A DNA stretch of 64,000 nt from an archaeon (GTDB taxonomy: Archaea > Methanobacteriota_B > Thermococci > Methanofastidiosales > NM3). A program made the translations under genes and the position numbers. The number at the start of each line of letters is the position of its first letter. Position 1 is the stretch's first letter. Positions 26,929 to 36,417 of this stretch are shown here, piece after piece. The stretch lies in contig RXIG01000004.1 of the NCBI GenBank assembly GCA_004212155.1, positions 1 to 64,000 on the forward strand, in the 5' to 3' direction. The notes beneath the pieces are model-generated. The model was not told where the DNA came from and made no database searches. It worked only from the letters and a program-made list of their open reading frames with translations.

Positions 26929-28026
26929 TCAATTGTTAGAATTGTTGGAGAACTTTTCGTTGTAGAACTGGCGCAGCAATGCATCGTACTGATCATCGGG
27001 GATCTTGCGACGGAAGTATGATTCCATCTCCATCAGGATCCTGTCCTTGCTCTTGTAGCGCTTGATGAGCTCCCTCTGTATAGGATTTCGTTCCTTGAGG
27101 CGAGAGAGGAAGGAGAACTGTCCCTTAATGGAGCTCCAGAACGTCCACATGAAGATGAGCGTCACCACCAAGAGCGCACCGATGATCTCAGCGTAATGAA
27201 GCATGGTCCATCGCGAGACCTCAGACTCCACGCTTCCATCATAGACCTTCTCGAATATCGAGTTCACTTCAGCATCCGTTTTTCCCTGGACGTGCTGTAT
27301 GTAGCGTGCTGAGCTCCATGTCGAGCTCTGGGACGTTCGCGTGCCATGGTAGATGTCTGCAAGCGTTTCGATCGATGTCTGCTCGTAGAGGCGTTCATAG
27401 ATCAGAAATGATTCTCTAAAATAGTAGGAGACCCTTTCAGGCTCGTCAGCGGCGTTGTCGGGCAGTTCATACCCATCAAGTGCGATCGTATCATCGAGTG
27501 CCGTATCACCGGTGAGGTATTCCCTGTACGCCGAGGCCTCGCTGTCGCGTCCTGCCTGCTCGAGTGCCCAGTAGGCGTTAAATGAGGATGTCCCCCAGTA
27601 TACCCATTCAGGTAGATCAGAGTTGCCCCGGTATATCCACATCTTTGAAAGGCCCCACACGGTCGAATCGATGGGATAGTCCACTGCGACCGTAAGCTCA
27701 TCAGATGACCTTCCGAGGGAGAAGGGGTAGTTGTTTTCCTCTGCCATGTCCGATATCCTAATCGTAATGGTGTCGTGTGGCGGGTCGTCGTCATAGGCCG
27801 CCCCGATGAAAGGCATGGTTTCTTCTACGAGCGTCATGGTCCTTTCAGCCCATTCCTTGTTGTCATCGCTGTAGAAGATGCGTACGCTTACATCGTCGCT
27901 TTGTATCTCAAGCGTCTTCTCGATGAACGGTTCGGAATCCTCGCTGAAAAAGTATGCCATAACAGCAGAAATGGCCATATAAATGATAAGAAAAAGAAGA
28001 ATTCGCTTTCCTAAACTTCTCGCCAT
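26929..28026 (-). CDS. Membrane-anchored protein with an apparently degenerate zinc-peptidase-like extracytoplasmic domain
   Basis: N-terminal TM, C-terminal TM (IIGALLVVTLIFMWTFW), central DLPEWVYWGTSSFNAYWALEQ like the LPxWLxEG segment of peptidase MA-type domains, but no HExxH. Confidence 0.4.
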   Translation of the reverse strand: MARSLGKRILLFLIIYMAISAVMAYFFSEDSEPFIEKTLEIQSDDVSVRIFYSDDNKEWAERTMTLVEETMPFIGAAYDDDPPHDTITIRISDMAEENNYPFSLGRSSDELTVAVDYPIDSTVWGLSKMWIYRGNSDLPEWVYWGTSSFNAYWALEQAGRDSEASAYREYLTGDTALDDTIALDGYELPDNAADEPERVSYYFRESFLIYERLYEQTSIETLADIYHGTRTSQSSTWSSARYIQHVQGKTDAEVNSIFEKVYDGSVESEVSRWTMLHYAEIIGALLVVTLIFMWTFWSSIKGQFSFLSRLKERNPIQRELIKRYKSKDRILMEMESYFRRKIPDDQYDALLRQFYNEKFSNNSNN

Positions 28027-28211
28027 TATGTATCTTGATGATGCATGCATTTATAAAATGTTTGCATGCGTTACGGCCATGGGCCCTCTCGTGGCGGTAA
28101 GGTGAGATTCAACGCCACGGGGTAAACGTTTAATATATCTTTTAATATATTCAAGCATCATACGTTCTTCCAGGTAAAATTAGATAAAGAACAATACTAG
28201 GGGTTCACATC

Positions 28212-29555
28212 ATGAAGCTATTTGGTACCTCAGGCATACGCGGCTTCTACGGGACCGAGGTGAATGAGGACCTTGCACTCAACGTTGGCAAGGCGATGGG
28301 CACACTCCTTGATGGCCCCGTAACGGTGGGGATGGACAGCAGATCCTCTGGAGAGGGCCTCAGGCACGCGCTCATCGCGGGTATCATATCACAGGGTAAC
28401 GACGTCTATGACGTTGGTCTTGCACCAACCCCGACGGTAGGCATCGCGCTTCAATCGTTCGGGTGCTGCGCAGGCGCCGTGATCACGGCCTCGCACAATC
28501 CGCCCGAGTATAATGGCATCAAAGTATGGGACCAAAAAGGGGTGGCATACCATTCCCTTGAGGCCGAGATCGAACGCGTCATCGACGAATCGTCGTATGG
28601 TCCATCGTCGTGGGATGGCCAGGGTAGAATACTCCTCGAGAGCGCTTCTGAGATCCACATGTCGCGCATCGAAGAGACCATATCGCTTGAACATGAATTT
28701 CGTGTCGCACTCGATTGTGGCTGCGGAGCCGGCAGCGTCGTCTCACCTTACCTGCTTGAGAGGATGGGCATGAACGTCGTGTCGCTTAACTGCCAGCCTT
28801 CGGGACGGTTTCCTCGTGGGCTGGAACCGAGCTGCGAGAACCTGTCCGCACTCTCCCATGCTGTTCGCTCCTACGATTGCGATATAGGTATCGCCCACGA
28901 TGGTGATGCTGACCGCATCGGTGCTGTGGATGAAAATGGTGAATTCATCGACTACGATGTGCTCCTTGCCCTCATGGCACGCTATGAATGCGAGCAGTCC
29001 TCATCCACGAATCCCGTCATCGTCTCGACGGTCGACAGTTCCCTTTCACTTGATATGTATCTTTCTGACTGCAATGCGTCGGTCTACCGTACGAAGGTGG
29101 GCGATGTAGCCCTTGCCCAGGATATCGTCAAGCGCGATGCGGTGTTTGGCGGCGAGCCAAGCGGCACCTGGATATTCCCCTCCCAGTGGCTAACGCCTGA
29201 CGGCATTCTGGCGGCCGTTAAGCTTCTTTCTATGAAGGATGACGGATACATGCTCGCAGATGAGCGAGAAAATGTGCCCTCCTTTTCCACGCTGAGAAAG
29301 AAAATCCCCCTCGCACGTATCGATAGGGATCGTTTCAGGTCGCTTTTACTCGAGGAACTCTCAACCGAGGAGTACGAGTCTCTCCTGACCATCGATGGCA
29401 TACGCGTCGAGTACGAGGATGCATGGGCCCTTTACCGTTTCTCAGGCACCGAACCGCTATTTCGGGTCACTGTCGAAGCCAGATCAGCCGATGAAGCACG
29501 CAAGCTGATGGAACGAGCTACCAACCATGTGGAGGGAGTATTACGAAAGCTGTGA
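28212..29555 (+). CDS. Phosphohexomutase (phosphoglucosamine/phosphomannomutase family)
   Basis: GTSGIRGFYG; VITASHNPPEYNGIK; DGDADRIG; GGEPSGTW; SGTEPLFRV. Confidence 0.9.
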   Translation: MKLFGTSGIRGFYGTEVNEDLALNVGKAMGTLLDGPVTVGMDSRSSGEGLRHALIAGIISQGNDVYDVGLAPTPTVGIALQSFGCCAGAVITASHNPPEYNGIKVWDQKGVAYHSLEAEIERVIDESSYGPSSWDGQGRILLESASEIHMSRIEETISLEHEFRVALDCGCGAGSVVSPYLLERMGMNVVSLNCQPSGRFPRGLEPSCENLSALSHAVRSYDCDIGIAHDGDADRIGAVDENGEFIDYDVLLALMARYECEQSSSTNPVIVSTVDSSLSLDMYLSDCNASVYRTKVGDVALAQDIVKRDAVFGGEPSGTWIFPSQWLTPDGILAAVKLLSMKDDGYMLADERENVPSFSTLRKKIPLARIDRDRFRSLLLEELSTEEYESLLTIDGIRVEYEDAWALYRFSGTEPLFRVTVEARSADEARKLMERATNHVEGVLRKL

Positions 29556-30784
29556 TCTTGCTAGCAGGTCGAGGCGAGCGGTTGCAACCGTTAACGAACA
29601 CCCGCCCAAAGGGGCTCTTGCCCGTGGGCAACACCCCGCTTATCGACCACATCATCGAGGCCGTCTCGCCGTATGTCGATGAGTATGTGTTTGTCGTACA
29701 CCATCTTGAGGATATGATACGCCAGCACATGCAGGCACGACACCCTGCGCTCTCTATAACGTATCGCCGCCAGAAGGAGATGAACGGTACTGGTGATGCG
29801 CTTAAAAGTGCCGGTCACATCGACGAACCGTTCATATGCATCAACGGTGACATCTTCATAGAACGCGACTGTATCGATGCCCTGCTATCGGCCCATGCGG
29901 ATTCTAACCTGTCTGTGGTGACCGTCAAAGAGATGGAAAATGATGGTAGTTTCGGCAGCGTCATCGTTGAAGGCGGTACATTCAAGGGTATACGTGAAAA
30001 GGAACAGTCCCCCTCAGCGCTTGTAAACATCGGTGTCTACCTCTTTACGCCCGAGATATTCGATGCCCTGTCACGCATTTCCCCATCGCCCCGTGGCGAA
30101 TATGAGCTCACGGACGCGATATCGCTTATCGGGGAACGGGTAGCGGTGTCGCGCTATGGCGGCTACTGGAACGATATTGGGTACCCATGGTCGCTCCTTG
30201 ATGCAAACGAGCATGTCGTCTCAAAACAGGAACGCGCCATCACGGGCACAATCGAGAACGGCGCAACATGCATCGGCGACGTCGTCGTTGGAGAGGGTTC
30301 AGTCGTACGCAGCGGCGCATATATCATCGGCCCCGTACGCATCGGTGACCACTGCGACATAGGCCCAAACTGTTATGTCCGCCCCTTTACCACGATAGGC
30401 GACCACTGCCACGTCGGTAATGCGTCAGAGGTAAAAAACTCAGTGCTCTTTTCCCATACGAACGTGGCGCACCTCTCATATGTCGGGGACTCGATCATCG
30501 GCACCTCCTGCAATCTGGGCGCGGGGACGCTGGTGGCAAATCTGCGCCACAGGAAGGATGCAATAAAGATGGAGATAAAGGGAAAGCTCGTCTCGTCAGG
30601 AAGGCGCAAGCTTGGCGTTGTCATGGGCGATGAGACAAAGACGGGCATCAACGTCTCGATCTACGAGGGCAGAAAGATAGGTGACCACTGTGGCATTGGC
30701 CCCGGAGTGATCGTTGAGAAAAATGTAGATCCTTATACGTTTGTCATCACGAAGCAGGAAACGGTCACATTTCGGAGAGAATGA
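29552..30784 (+). CDS. GlmU-like sugar-1-phosphate nucleotidyltransferase with left-handed beta-helix domain
   Basis: VILLAGRGERLQPLTNTRPKGLLPVGNTPLIDH; C-terminal hexapeptide repeats (IGPVRIGDHCDIGPNCYVRPFTTIGDHC). Overlaps the mutase by ATGA-like coupling. Confidence 0.87.
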   Translation: MILLAGRGERLQPLTNTRPKGLLPVGNTPLIDHIIEAVSPYVDEYVFVVHHLEDMIRQHMQARHPALSITYRRQKEMNGTGDALKSAGHIDEPFICINGDIFIERDCIDALLSAHADSNLSVVTVKEMENDGSFGSVIVEGGTFKGIREKEQSPSALVNIGVYLFTPEIFDALSRISPSPRGEYELTDAISLIGERVAVSRYGGYWNDIGYPWSLLDANEHVVSKQERAITGTIENGATCIGDVVVGEGSVVRSGAYIIGPVRIGDHCDIGPNCYVRPFTTIGDHCHVGNASEVKNSVLFSHTNVAHLSYVGDSIIGTSCNLGAGTLVANLRHRKDAIKMEIKGKLVSSGRRKLGVVMGDETKTGINVSIYEGRKIGDHCGIGPGVIVEKNVDPYTFVITKQETVTFRRE

Positions 30785-31838
30785 GCGTCGAGTTCACATC
30801 GGCGTAGACGTCGATCTCCTTTCCCTCGATGTCATGCGTCTTGAACGGGTCGGCATCCATGAGTATGCGCTCGCCTATGGCTTCGATGAACAGTCTGTTG
30901 ACCTTTCCGAAGTATTGCGCATACTTGACCGTTCCTTGGATATGATTGGAATCGCTTGACTCCTCTTTTAGCTCCAAGTTCTCGGGGCGTATGGCTGCAT
31001 AGGCCGTCTGTCCCACGGAAAACGAGCTTTTCTTTCCCTCTTCGGCGACGCCAACGAACGTGTGTCCTGACTCCGTCTCGAGTTCGATGTAGTCGTCGAT
31101 GCTCCGGATCGTACCCTTGATGATGTTGCATTCTCCGATGAAGTCTGCGACGAACAGATTGTTCGGTACTGAGTAGATCTCGACGGGAGTGCCCACCTGC
31201 TGCACGATGCCCTTGTCTATGACGCTGAGCCTGTCGGAGATGGCAAGCGCCTCCTCCTGGTCATGGGTCACATAGATCGTCGTTATGCCAAGCCGTTTCT
31301 GGATGCGTGAGATCTCGTTACGCATCTCGATACGCAGCTTCGCATCGAGGTTGGAGAGCGGCTCGTCAAGCAACAGTACCTTCGGTTCGATAACAAGCGC
31401 GCGTGCAAGTGCGACGCGTTGTTGTTGTCCTCCAGAGAGTTGGTAAGGATACCGCTCCTCCATGCCCTTCAGGCGCACAAGCTCAAGGATCTCATAGACC
31501 TTCTCGTCGATGTCCTTTTTAGCCATCTTGCGTATCTTGAGCCCGTATGAGATGTTGTCAAAGACAGACATATGAGGCCATAACGCATAGTTTTGGAATA
31601 CCATGCCCGTTTCCCTGAGATTGGGGGGGATATGGGTCACTTCGAGATCATCGAAGAAGATCTTGCCATTTTCCGGAACATAGAATCCTGCAACGCATCG
31701 GAGCAGTGTCGTCTTGCCACACCCACTTGGACCCAGAAGCGTGAAGAGTTCCCCGTCCTCTATTTCAATGGAAACGTCATTGACGGCAACTACTTCGGTA
31801 AATTTTTTCGTGACATGCTCAAAACGTACTGTAACCAT
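30765..31838 (-). CDS. ABC transporter ATP-binding protein (PotA/FbpC family)
   Basis: Walker [48 protein letters not shown]-like C terminus. Confidence 0.93.
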   Translation of the reverse strand: MVTVRFEHVTKKFTEVVAVNDVSIEIEDGELFTLLGPSGCGKTTLLRCVAGFYVPENGKIFFDDLEVTHIPPNLRETGMVFQNYALWPHMSVFDNISYGLKIRKMAKKDIDEKVYEILELVRLKGMEERYPYQLSGGQQQRVALARALVIEPKVLLLDEPLSNLDAKLRIEMRNEISRIQKRLGITTIYVTHDQEEALAISDRLSVIDKGIVQQVGTPVEIYSVPNNLFVADFIGECNIIKGTIRSIDDYIELETESGHTFVGVAEEGKKSSFSVGQTAYAAIRPENLELKEESSDSNHIQGTVKYAQYFGKVNRLFIEAIGERILMDADPFKTHDIEGKEIDVYADVNSTLILSEM

Positions 31839-31965
31839 CTCACTACCCCTGCTGCTCGGCTGTATCTTCTTTCTGATTTCTGTTTAAAACTTTTTGGTAT
31901 ATTTTTTGTCGCATTCCTTTGTTGGACAAAAGCATATGGCATTGCCACCATCTTCATCGTCGGTG

Positions 31966-32862
31966 TCAATCGGAGGCCCGTTTTCTCCTATATGCCACCA
32001 TGCAACAGACGCAGATTGCCGCACCCAGGAGTATCAAGGGCATGGTGCTGGTATCGTTACATCCCTCGACCACCATGACCTGTTTACCTATGATCGTTTG
32101 TTTGTCAAGAGCCAATAGGACGTGCCACTCGCCTACGTCGTCAAACTCGATGCTGGTCTCAAGCGGCCGCTCGTACGTATCGCCTTTAGGCGTATGTATG
32201 ATGAAGTGAAGTGCGTGCGGCGTTTTCCCATGGAGACACCCCCCCTCTATGGGCACTGTTGTTCCGCATCGTACTTCCCTTGGTATGTTGATGTAGAGTG
32301 GGGCATCGAAGGTGTATGCCTCTATATTATTGGTAATCTCGTTCGTGTCCGCATTTCCAGCGTTCTCATCATCGACCAGTGTTGGTTTCGGATGGTCTGG
32401 TCCCTTTGACATTGCGCCCGCAGACTCGCTGACATTGATTGTCAGCTTGATCGTACCACTTGTCTGGAGATATGATACGGGTGTTGAAGGCGTTTGGTCC
32501 ATTTCACCGTCCCCATAACACGTAGCTACGAGATAGAGTTCATACGCACCCCCATACCCTTCATCAGCTTCTATGGCATATGATATGTCCGAATACCCGC
32601 CAGCTTTCACGGAAACGATGGCTGGCTCTATCGATACCCATGATGTCACATCCTTATACGGGCCAGTCGCCCGGATAGAAAAAAGTGCATCTTCGTTACC
32701 GGGATTGTGTATGCTAAACGAGCTAGAGTACGTGAACGGAAATGCATCTATGTCTATCTCGTGGTTGTTGCCAGAAATGCCGATGCCCATGTCGCAAAGG
32801 ACAAGGGGCGCGCTCGTGAGAAGAAGCATGACTGCCAGAAGGGGCGCTACCTTATTTGCCAT
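31966..32862 (-). CDS. Secreted, C-terminally membrane-anchored Ig-like surface protein
   Basis: Signal peptide MANKVAPLLAVMLLLTSAPLVLC; FSIHNPGNEDALFSIRATGP...WVSIEPAIVSVKAGGYSDISYAI; C-terminal TM MPLILLGAAICVCCMVAYRRKR. Confidence 0.55.
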   Translation of the reverse strand: MANKVAPLLAVMLLLTSAPLVLCDMGIGISGNNHEIDIDAFPFTYSSSFSIHNPGNEDALFSIRATGPYKDVTSWVSIEPAIVSVKAGGYSDISYAIEADEGYGGAYELYLVATCYGDGEMDQTPSTPVSYLQTSGTIKLTINVSESAGAMSKGPDHPKPTLVDDENAGNADTNEITNNIEAYTFDAPLYINIPREVRCGTTVPIEGGCLHGKTPHALHFIIHTPKGDTYERPLETSIEFDDVGEWHVLLALDKQTIIGKQVMVVEGCNDTSTMPLILLGAAICVCCMVAYRRKRASD

Positions 32863-32891
32863 AGGATCACCAAAAATAAAGAAAGGGTAGA

Positions 32892-33923
32892 TCAGGCAGT
32901 CGAGCCAGATCCCCTCTCAAACGTGAACGTGCAAGCGCCGGCATATGTTCCGGCAGGCAAGCACGGTACCGTTGAACCCTGCAGTATGTCAATTGAAAAT
33001 GAGACCATCGTATCATCGTTGTCCGTGTATCCCGACACCGAAGGGTCGAGCGTACACGCTGTCGCATATACGTCCTCAAAGAAAGGTGTCGTGGATTCCG
33101 GCACCGGTTGAGGGGTATCATACCCTGCCGCAACGGTACCGCCCGCAGGCGCGGTCGCTGCCTGTGCGGAGATGTATGATGACGCATCGATCGACGCATC
33201 GCCGTTGACGAGGTCCGTTGCCTCAAACGATACGGTGATGTGCGTATTCGCGGTGATCGTGGGAGTGACGACGATTGGTGTATCAAGCGTCCACACATCT
33301 TCCGGCACCAACTCAGACGAACCGAGCGCTACGCTCGCTGGAAGTCCGCTCCATTCGATATAATCGTTGACGTCAAAGGTCGTTGTCAGGTCGGCGTTTA
33401 AGAGCCCGTAGGAGTCACACACCGTCACTCCTGCCGTCCATGCATTTTGCATCCCGGAGGGCATGGCCACCTTGTCAAGCGAGAACGCAAACGTTGCCTC
33501 GATGACGCTTGGAGCAGTGGCAGCGATGGATGAGTTCGATGGATTTACGTATCCCGCCGGTTGGCTGGTCCAGTCGCCTGTAGCCTTTGACCATGTAAGC
33601 GTGTAGTTGCAGCGCTTGTCGTGTGTACCGGGTTCTATCGTCCCGTTCCCAGAAAAATAGAGGTCGACGCTCACATATTCTAAGTCCTGCAACCCATTCT
33701 TTTCGATAAATGACGCTACGACATAATATTCCCTGTTCACATCGAGGCTTGACTGGGGCGTGCCCGAGTCGTCCTCGATCACTACCGTTTCGATGGATGG
33801 TTCAAAGGCCCCCACCTGCACGGAAGTGGTGACATCGTTCGAATCAGCCATCATCGACGGCATTATCATTGCCATCAAGACACATACCATGAGCCCTGTA
33901 GCAGCGTATGTCTTTTGATTCAT
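32892..33923 (-). CDS. Secreted surface protein, no C-terminal anchor visible
   Basis: Signal peptide MNQKTYAATGLMVCVLMAMIMPSMMA; Ser/Thr-rich beta-type sequence; precedes and is co-directional with the anchored surface protein. Confidence 0.5.
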   Translation of the reverse strand: MNQKTYAATGLMVCVLMAMIMPSMMADSNDVTTSVQVGAFEPSIETVVIEDDSGTPQSSLDVNREYYVVASFIEKNGLQDLEYVSVDLYFSGNGTIEPGTHDKRCNYTLTWSKATGDWTSQPAGYVNPSNSSIAATAPSVIEATFAFSLDKVAMPSGMQNAWTAGVTVCDSYGLLNADLTTTFDVNDYIEWSGLPASVALGSSELVPEDVWTLDTPIVVTPTITANTHITVSFEATDLVNGDASIDASSYISAQAATAPAGGTVAAGYDTPQPVPESTTPFFEDVYATACTLDPSVSGYTDNDDTMVSFSIDILQGSTVPCLPAGTYAGACTFTFERGSGSTA

Positions 33924-34035
33924 AATTATTCCTCCAATGGTGCATGGATTGTAATAACTTATTTTATAATAGAATATGATAATATTTTTCTATAACAATG
34001 CAAAAATAAAAAAATATCATGTACAAAGTGTGGTC

Positions 34036-34407
34036 ATGAAAAAAGGAGTTCTTCTCTACGGATTTGGCAAACATGACGCCGAAGACCTTAAAACACAGAT
34101 CGAACACGTTATTGCATCACCGGTGACGGCATGGGGCGCCCCACCTGACGACGAGACCGTGTTTCCCATACTCGAAGAGACCGTCGAGGGCCAGTTTGAA
34201 GACGCGCCTGATAGGTGTGTGATGTTTGTGGGATTCGAGGGGAGCGAGATACAGAAAGTGCTGCGCGCCGTCAAGTTTCCCCCGCCAGCGAGACCGCTCT
34301 TTTGCTGCCCTACTGAAACGAACGTCACATGGCCATTCTGGGAGCTGATAGAACATCTCAAGGAAGAACGAGAGGAGATAGAAAACAGTCGGGGCCACAG
34401 TTGTTAG
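34036..34407 (+). CDS. DUF3783-like small protein
   Basis: MKKGVLLYGFGKHDAEDLKTQIEHV...MFVGFEGSEIQKVLRAVK. Confidence 0.5.
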   Translation: MKKGVLLYGFGKHDAEDLKTQIEHVIASPVTAWGAPPDDETVFPILEETVEGQFEDAPDRCVMFVGFEGSEIQKVLRAVKFPPPARPLFCCPTETNVTWPFWELIEHLKEEREEIENSRGHSC

Positions 34408-34652
34408 AGGAGGTATATTTGATACTGCTTGTGTGTGGCACATGGGCTGGCGGGCACCTCGTCGTATAGTTCCTTTTCGTCTGCCTTGAGCACAAGATAC
34501 ACATGAAGCGTATCGGCGGGTATTCCGTTGCATATGCCCGGCACGCCGCGGGCCCTCGTTTCGACCATGAACGTCCGGGGATCATCGGTCTCAAGAATGG
34601 AATCCGTGGGGTCGAGGTCCAGTGCCTCCCGAAGTGCTTCCTTGCGATTCAT
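34404..34652 (-). CDS. Hypothetical small protein
   Basis: ORF MNRKEALREALDLDPTDSILETDDPRTFMVETRARG; the start at 34652 avoids overlap with the upstream ORF. Confidence 0.4.
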   Translation of the reverse strand: MNRKEALREALDLDPTDSILETDDPRTFMVETRARGVPGICNGIPADTLHVYLVLKADEKELYDEVPASPCATHKQYQIYLL

Positions 34653-34656
34653 CGGT

Positions 34657-35031
34657 TCACTCCGGGTATTTCTTGTCATACGTTTGCGCAAGATCTAGAA
34701 TGCAGTTGATATGAAGATGCAGGTGTGATACCAGCTCATTGGCTTTATTTTTGTATGGAGATTCGTTATCTTCATATAGTGCACGCAGGTGCAGATCGAG
34801 CATCTCTGCTATTCTCTCAAATTCTCGCGTGAGTGAAACGTAGGAATGATGAAGCGTCTTGTCAGTATGTTTCTGCCTGTATTCGCGCTTGAAAAGATTA
34901 TAAAACGTCTTAATCTTCTCCATCGAAGCTATCCCTGTTTGTGGGGATTTCTTCTTGTTGACAACTTCGTAGAGCGTTTCAACATCATCCTTTTCAATAT
35001 TTTCCAAGATCACAGAAAGTTGCATTGTCAC
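34657..35031 (-). CDS. Hypothetical alpha-helical protein
   Basis: 124 aa ORF co-directional with the preceding small ORF, no recognised domain. Confidence 0.4.
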   Translation of the reverse strand: MTMQLSVILENIEKDDVETLYEVVNKKKSPQTGIASMEKIKTFYNLFKREYRQKHTDKTLHHSYVSLTREFERIAEMLDLHLRALYEDNESPYKNKANELVSHLHLHINCILDLAQTYDKKYPE

Positions 35032-35071
35032 ACCTTGTGAAGCAATAAAAAAAGAAAAAAGAAAAAACGGA

Positions 35072-36061
35072 TTATTTCTTCATCATCGCGTAGGCAGCAC
35101 CTACGATTATTATGATGACGACAACGCCAATACCGAGATAGAGCATCGTGTTCGAACTTTCTTCCTCGGATTCCTGCCCCATCCATGCAAGCGTGTTCTC
35201 TAGAAGCGTTCCTCCATCGATGGTGAAGTTCTCCTTTTCAGAAGGTCCGTCCATGTTCATGTTCTTGTATGAAGAGAAGATTGCCTCGGCACTCACGACG
35301 ATCTTTGAAGATTCGTCTGCACCTGCCCTCTCCTCTACAGCCATAAGCACGAAAGGTCCGTTTGATCCTGCCTCGACACCGGGCGTCTTGAATCCTGTCA
35401 GTTGTGCGTCAACTGCGACTGAAGAGTCGCTAGAGGCCGCTATCCAATCAACGTTGTCAATGCTTTCAGTGTATAGGTTTACCGGATTGCCGTCCTTGAC
35501 ACCATAGAGGAACGTGGGGCCGTGGAACGTTTCATACGCCACTCCCTCCGTAATGGGGTGTGCGCTGTTCCAGTTCGAAGCGACAACTCGATAGGCCGCA
35601 CCATCGTTGTATGCCTCGTCTGGTTCCTCGACACTGTTGTTTTCAAGCATGATATGGGATCCCAGCTTTTGCAAGATGGTGTTCGTTGCAGGGATGTAGT
35701 CAGCGCCATCAAAATCGCTATCGCCGGCTATCCATACAGCCTTGTTACCGCTGTCAAACCATGTTTCTAGGGCATTGAGCTCCGCTTCGGAGTATGATAC
35801 GCCCATCGGTACCGGTATAAGTATCATATCAGCGTCTGACAGTACATCTGCCGTAATCTCATCAGTGACCACTTCGACGGTATATCCCATCGCTTCCAGT
35901 TTCTCTGGCACATTCTCGAAGTCTCCCGCATGACGTGTTTCATGCGCAAGGTCCAACACGACCTTGTGGGCCTCTGTGCCGTCCTGTGCACTGGCCGAAG
36001 CCACCATTGAGAAAAGCAGGGCAAATAATACGAACAAGGATGCCAATCTTTTCAAGTTCAA
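35072..36061 (-). CDS. Secreted membrane-anchored protein with GATase1-like/GldG-like domain
   Basis: Signal peptide MNLKRLASLFVLFALLFSMVASASA; VVLDLAHETRHAGDFENVPEKLEAMGYTVEVV...ADMILIPVPMGVSYSEAELNALETWFDSGNKAVWIAGDSDF; C-terminal TM. Confidence 0.5.
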   Translation of the reverse strand: MNLKRLASLFVLFALLFSMVASASAQDGTEAHKVVLDLAHETRHAGDFENVPEKLEAMGYTVEVVTDEITADVLSDADMILIPVPMGVSYSEAELNALETWFDSGNKAVWIAGDSDFDGADYIPATNTILQKLGSHIMLENNSVEEPDEAYNDGAAYRVVASNWNSAHPITEGVAYETFHGPTFLYGVKDGNPVNLYTESIDNVDWIAASSDSSVAVDAQLTGFKTPGVEAGSNGPFVLMAVEERAGADESSKIVVSAEAIFSSYKNMNMDGPSEKENFTIDGGTLLENTLAWMGQESEEESSNTMLYLGIGVVVIIIIVGAAYAMMKK

Positions 36062-36417
36062 CTGCTTTCACCTCGTTGAGACATTATTAAAAAATATCCC
36101 ATGTTACTCTTGATTGAAAGTTATATAAATTTTTCTTCATATCAACGCCATGGCATATATTCCCATTCGTGATATATGGTTAGAATTTGTTATTTTTGCT
36201 TAAAATATTGTTTATTTTATATACTATCATCCTAGTTCTGAAATACCGATCAAATGATCATGAAGACCTCTATACACCAATGATCAACTGAGCCCCCACT
36301 ATTTAAAGCTTGAACTTTCTTTTCATATTTTGGACTTACTATGGAAAGCGTTCTCGTGAAAGCTCTACTCCAAAAATTATAAATACTTTACATAAGATGA
36401 GAATGTGGTGTTTGCTC

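Noticed and set aside
36062-36309. AT-rich intergenic region before the substrate-binding protein as a special regulatory element
   Set aside because: Contains ordinary TATA-like stretches but no convincing dyad or repeat.
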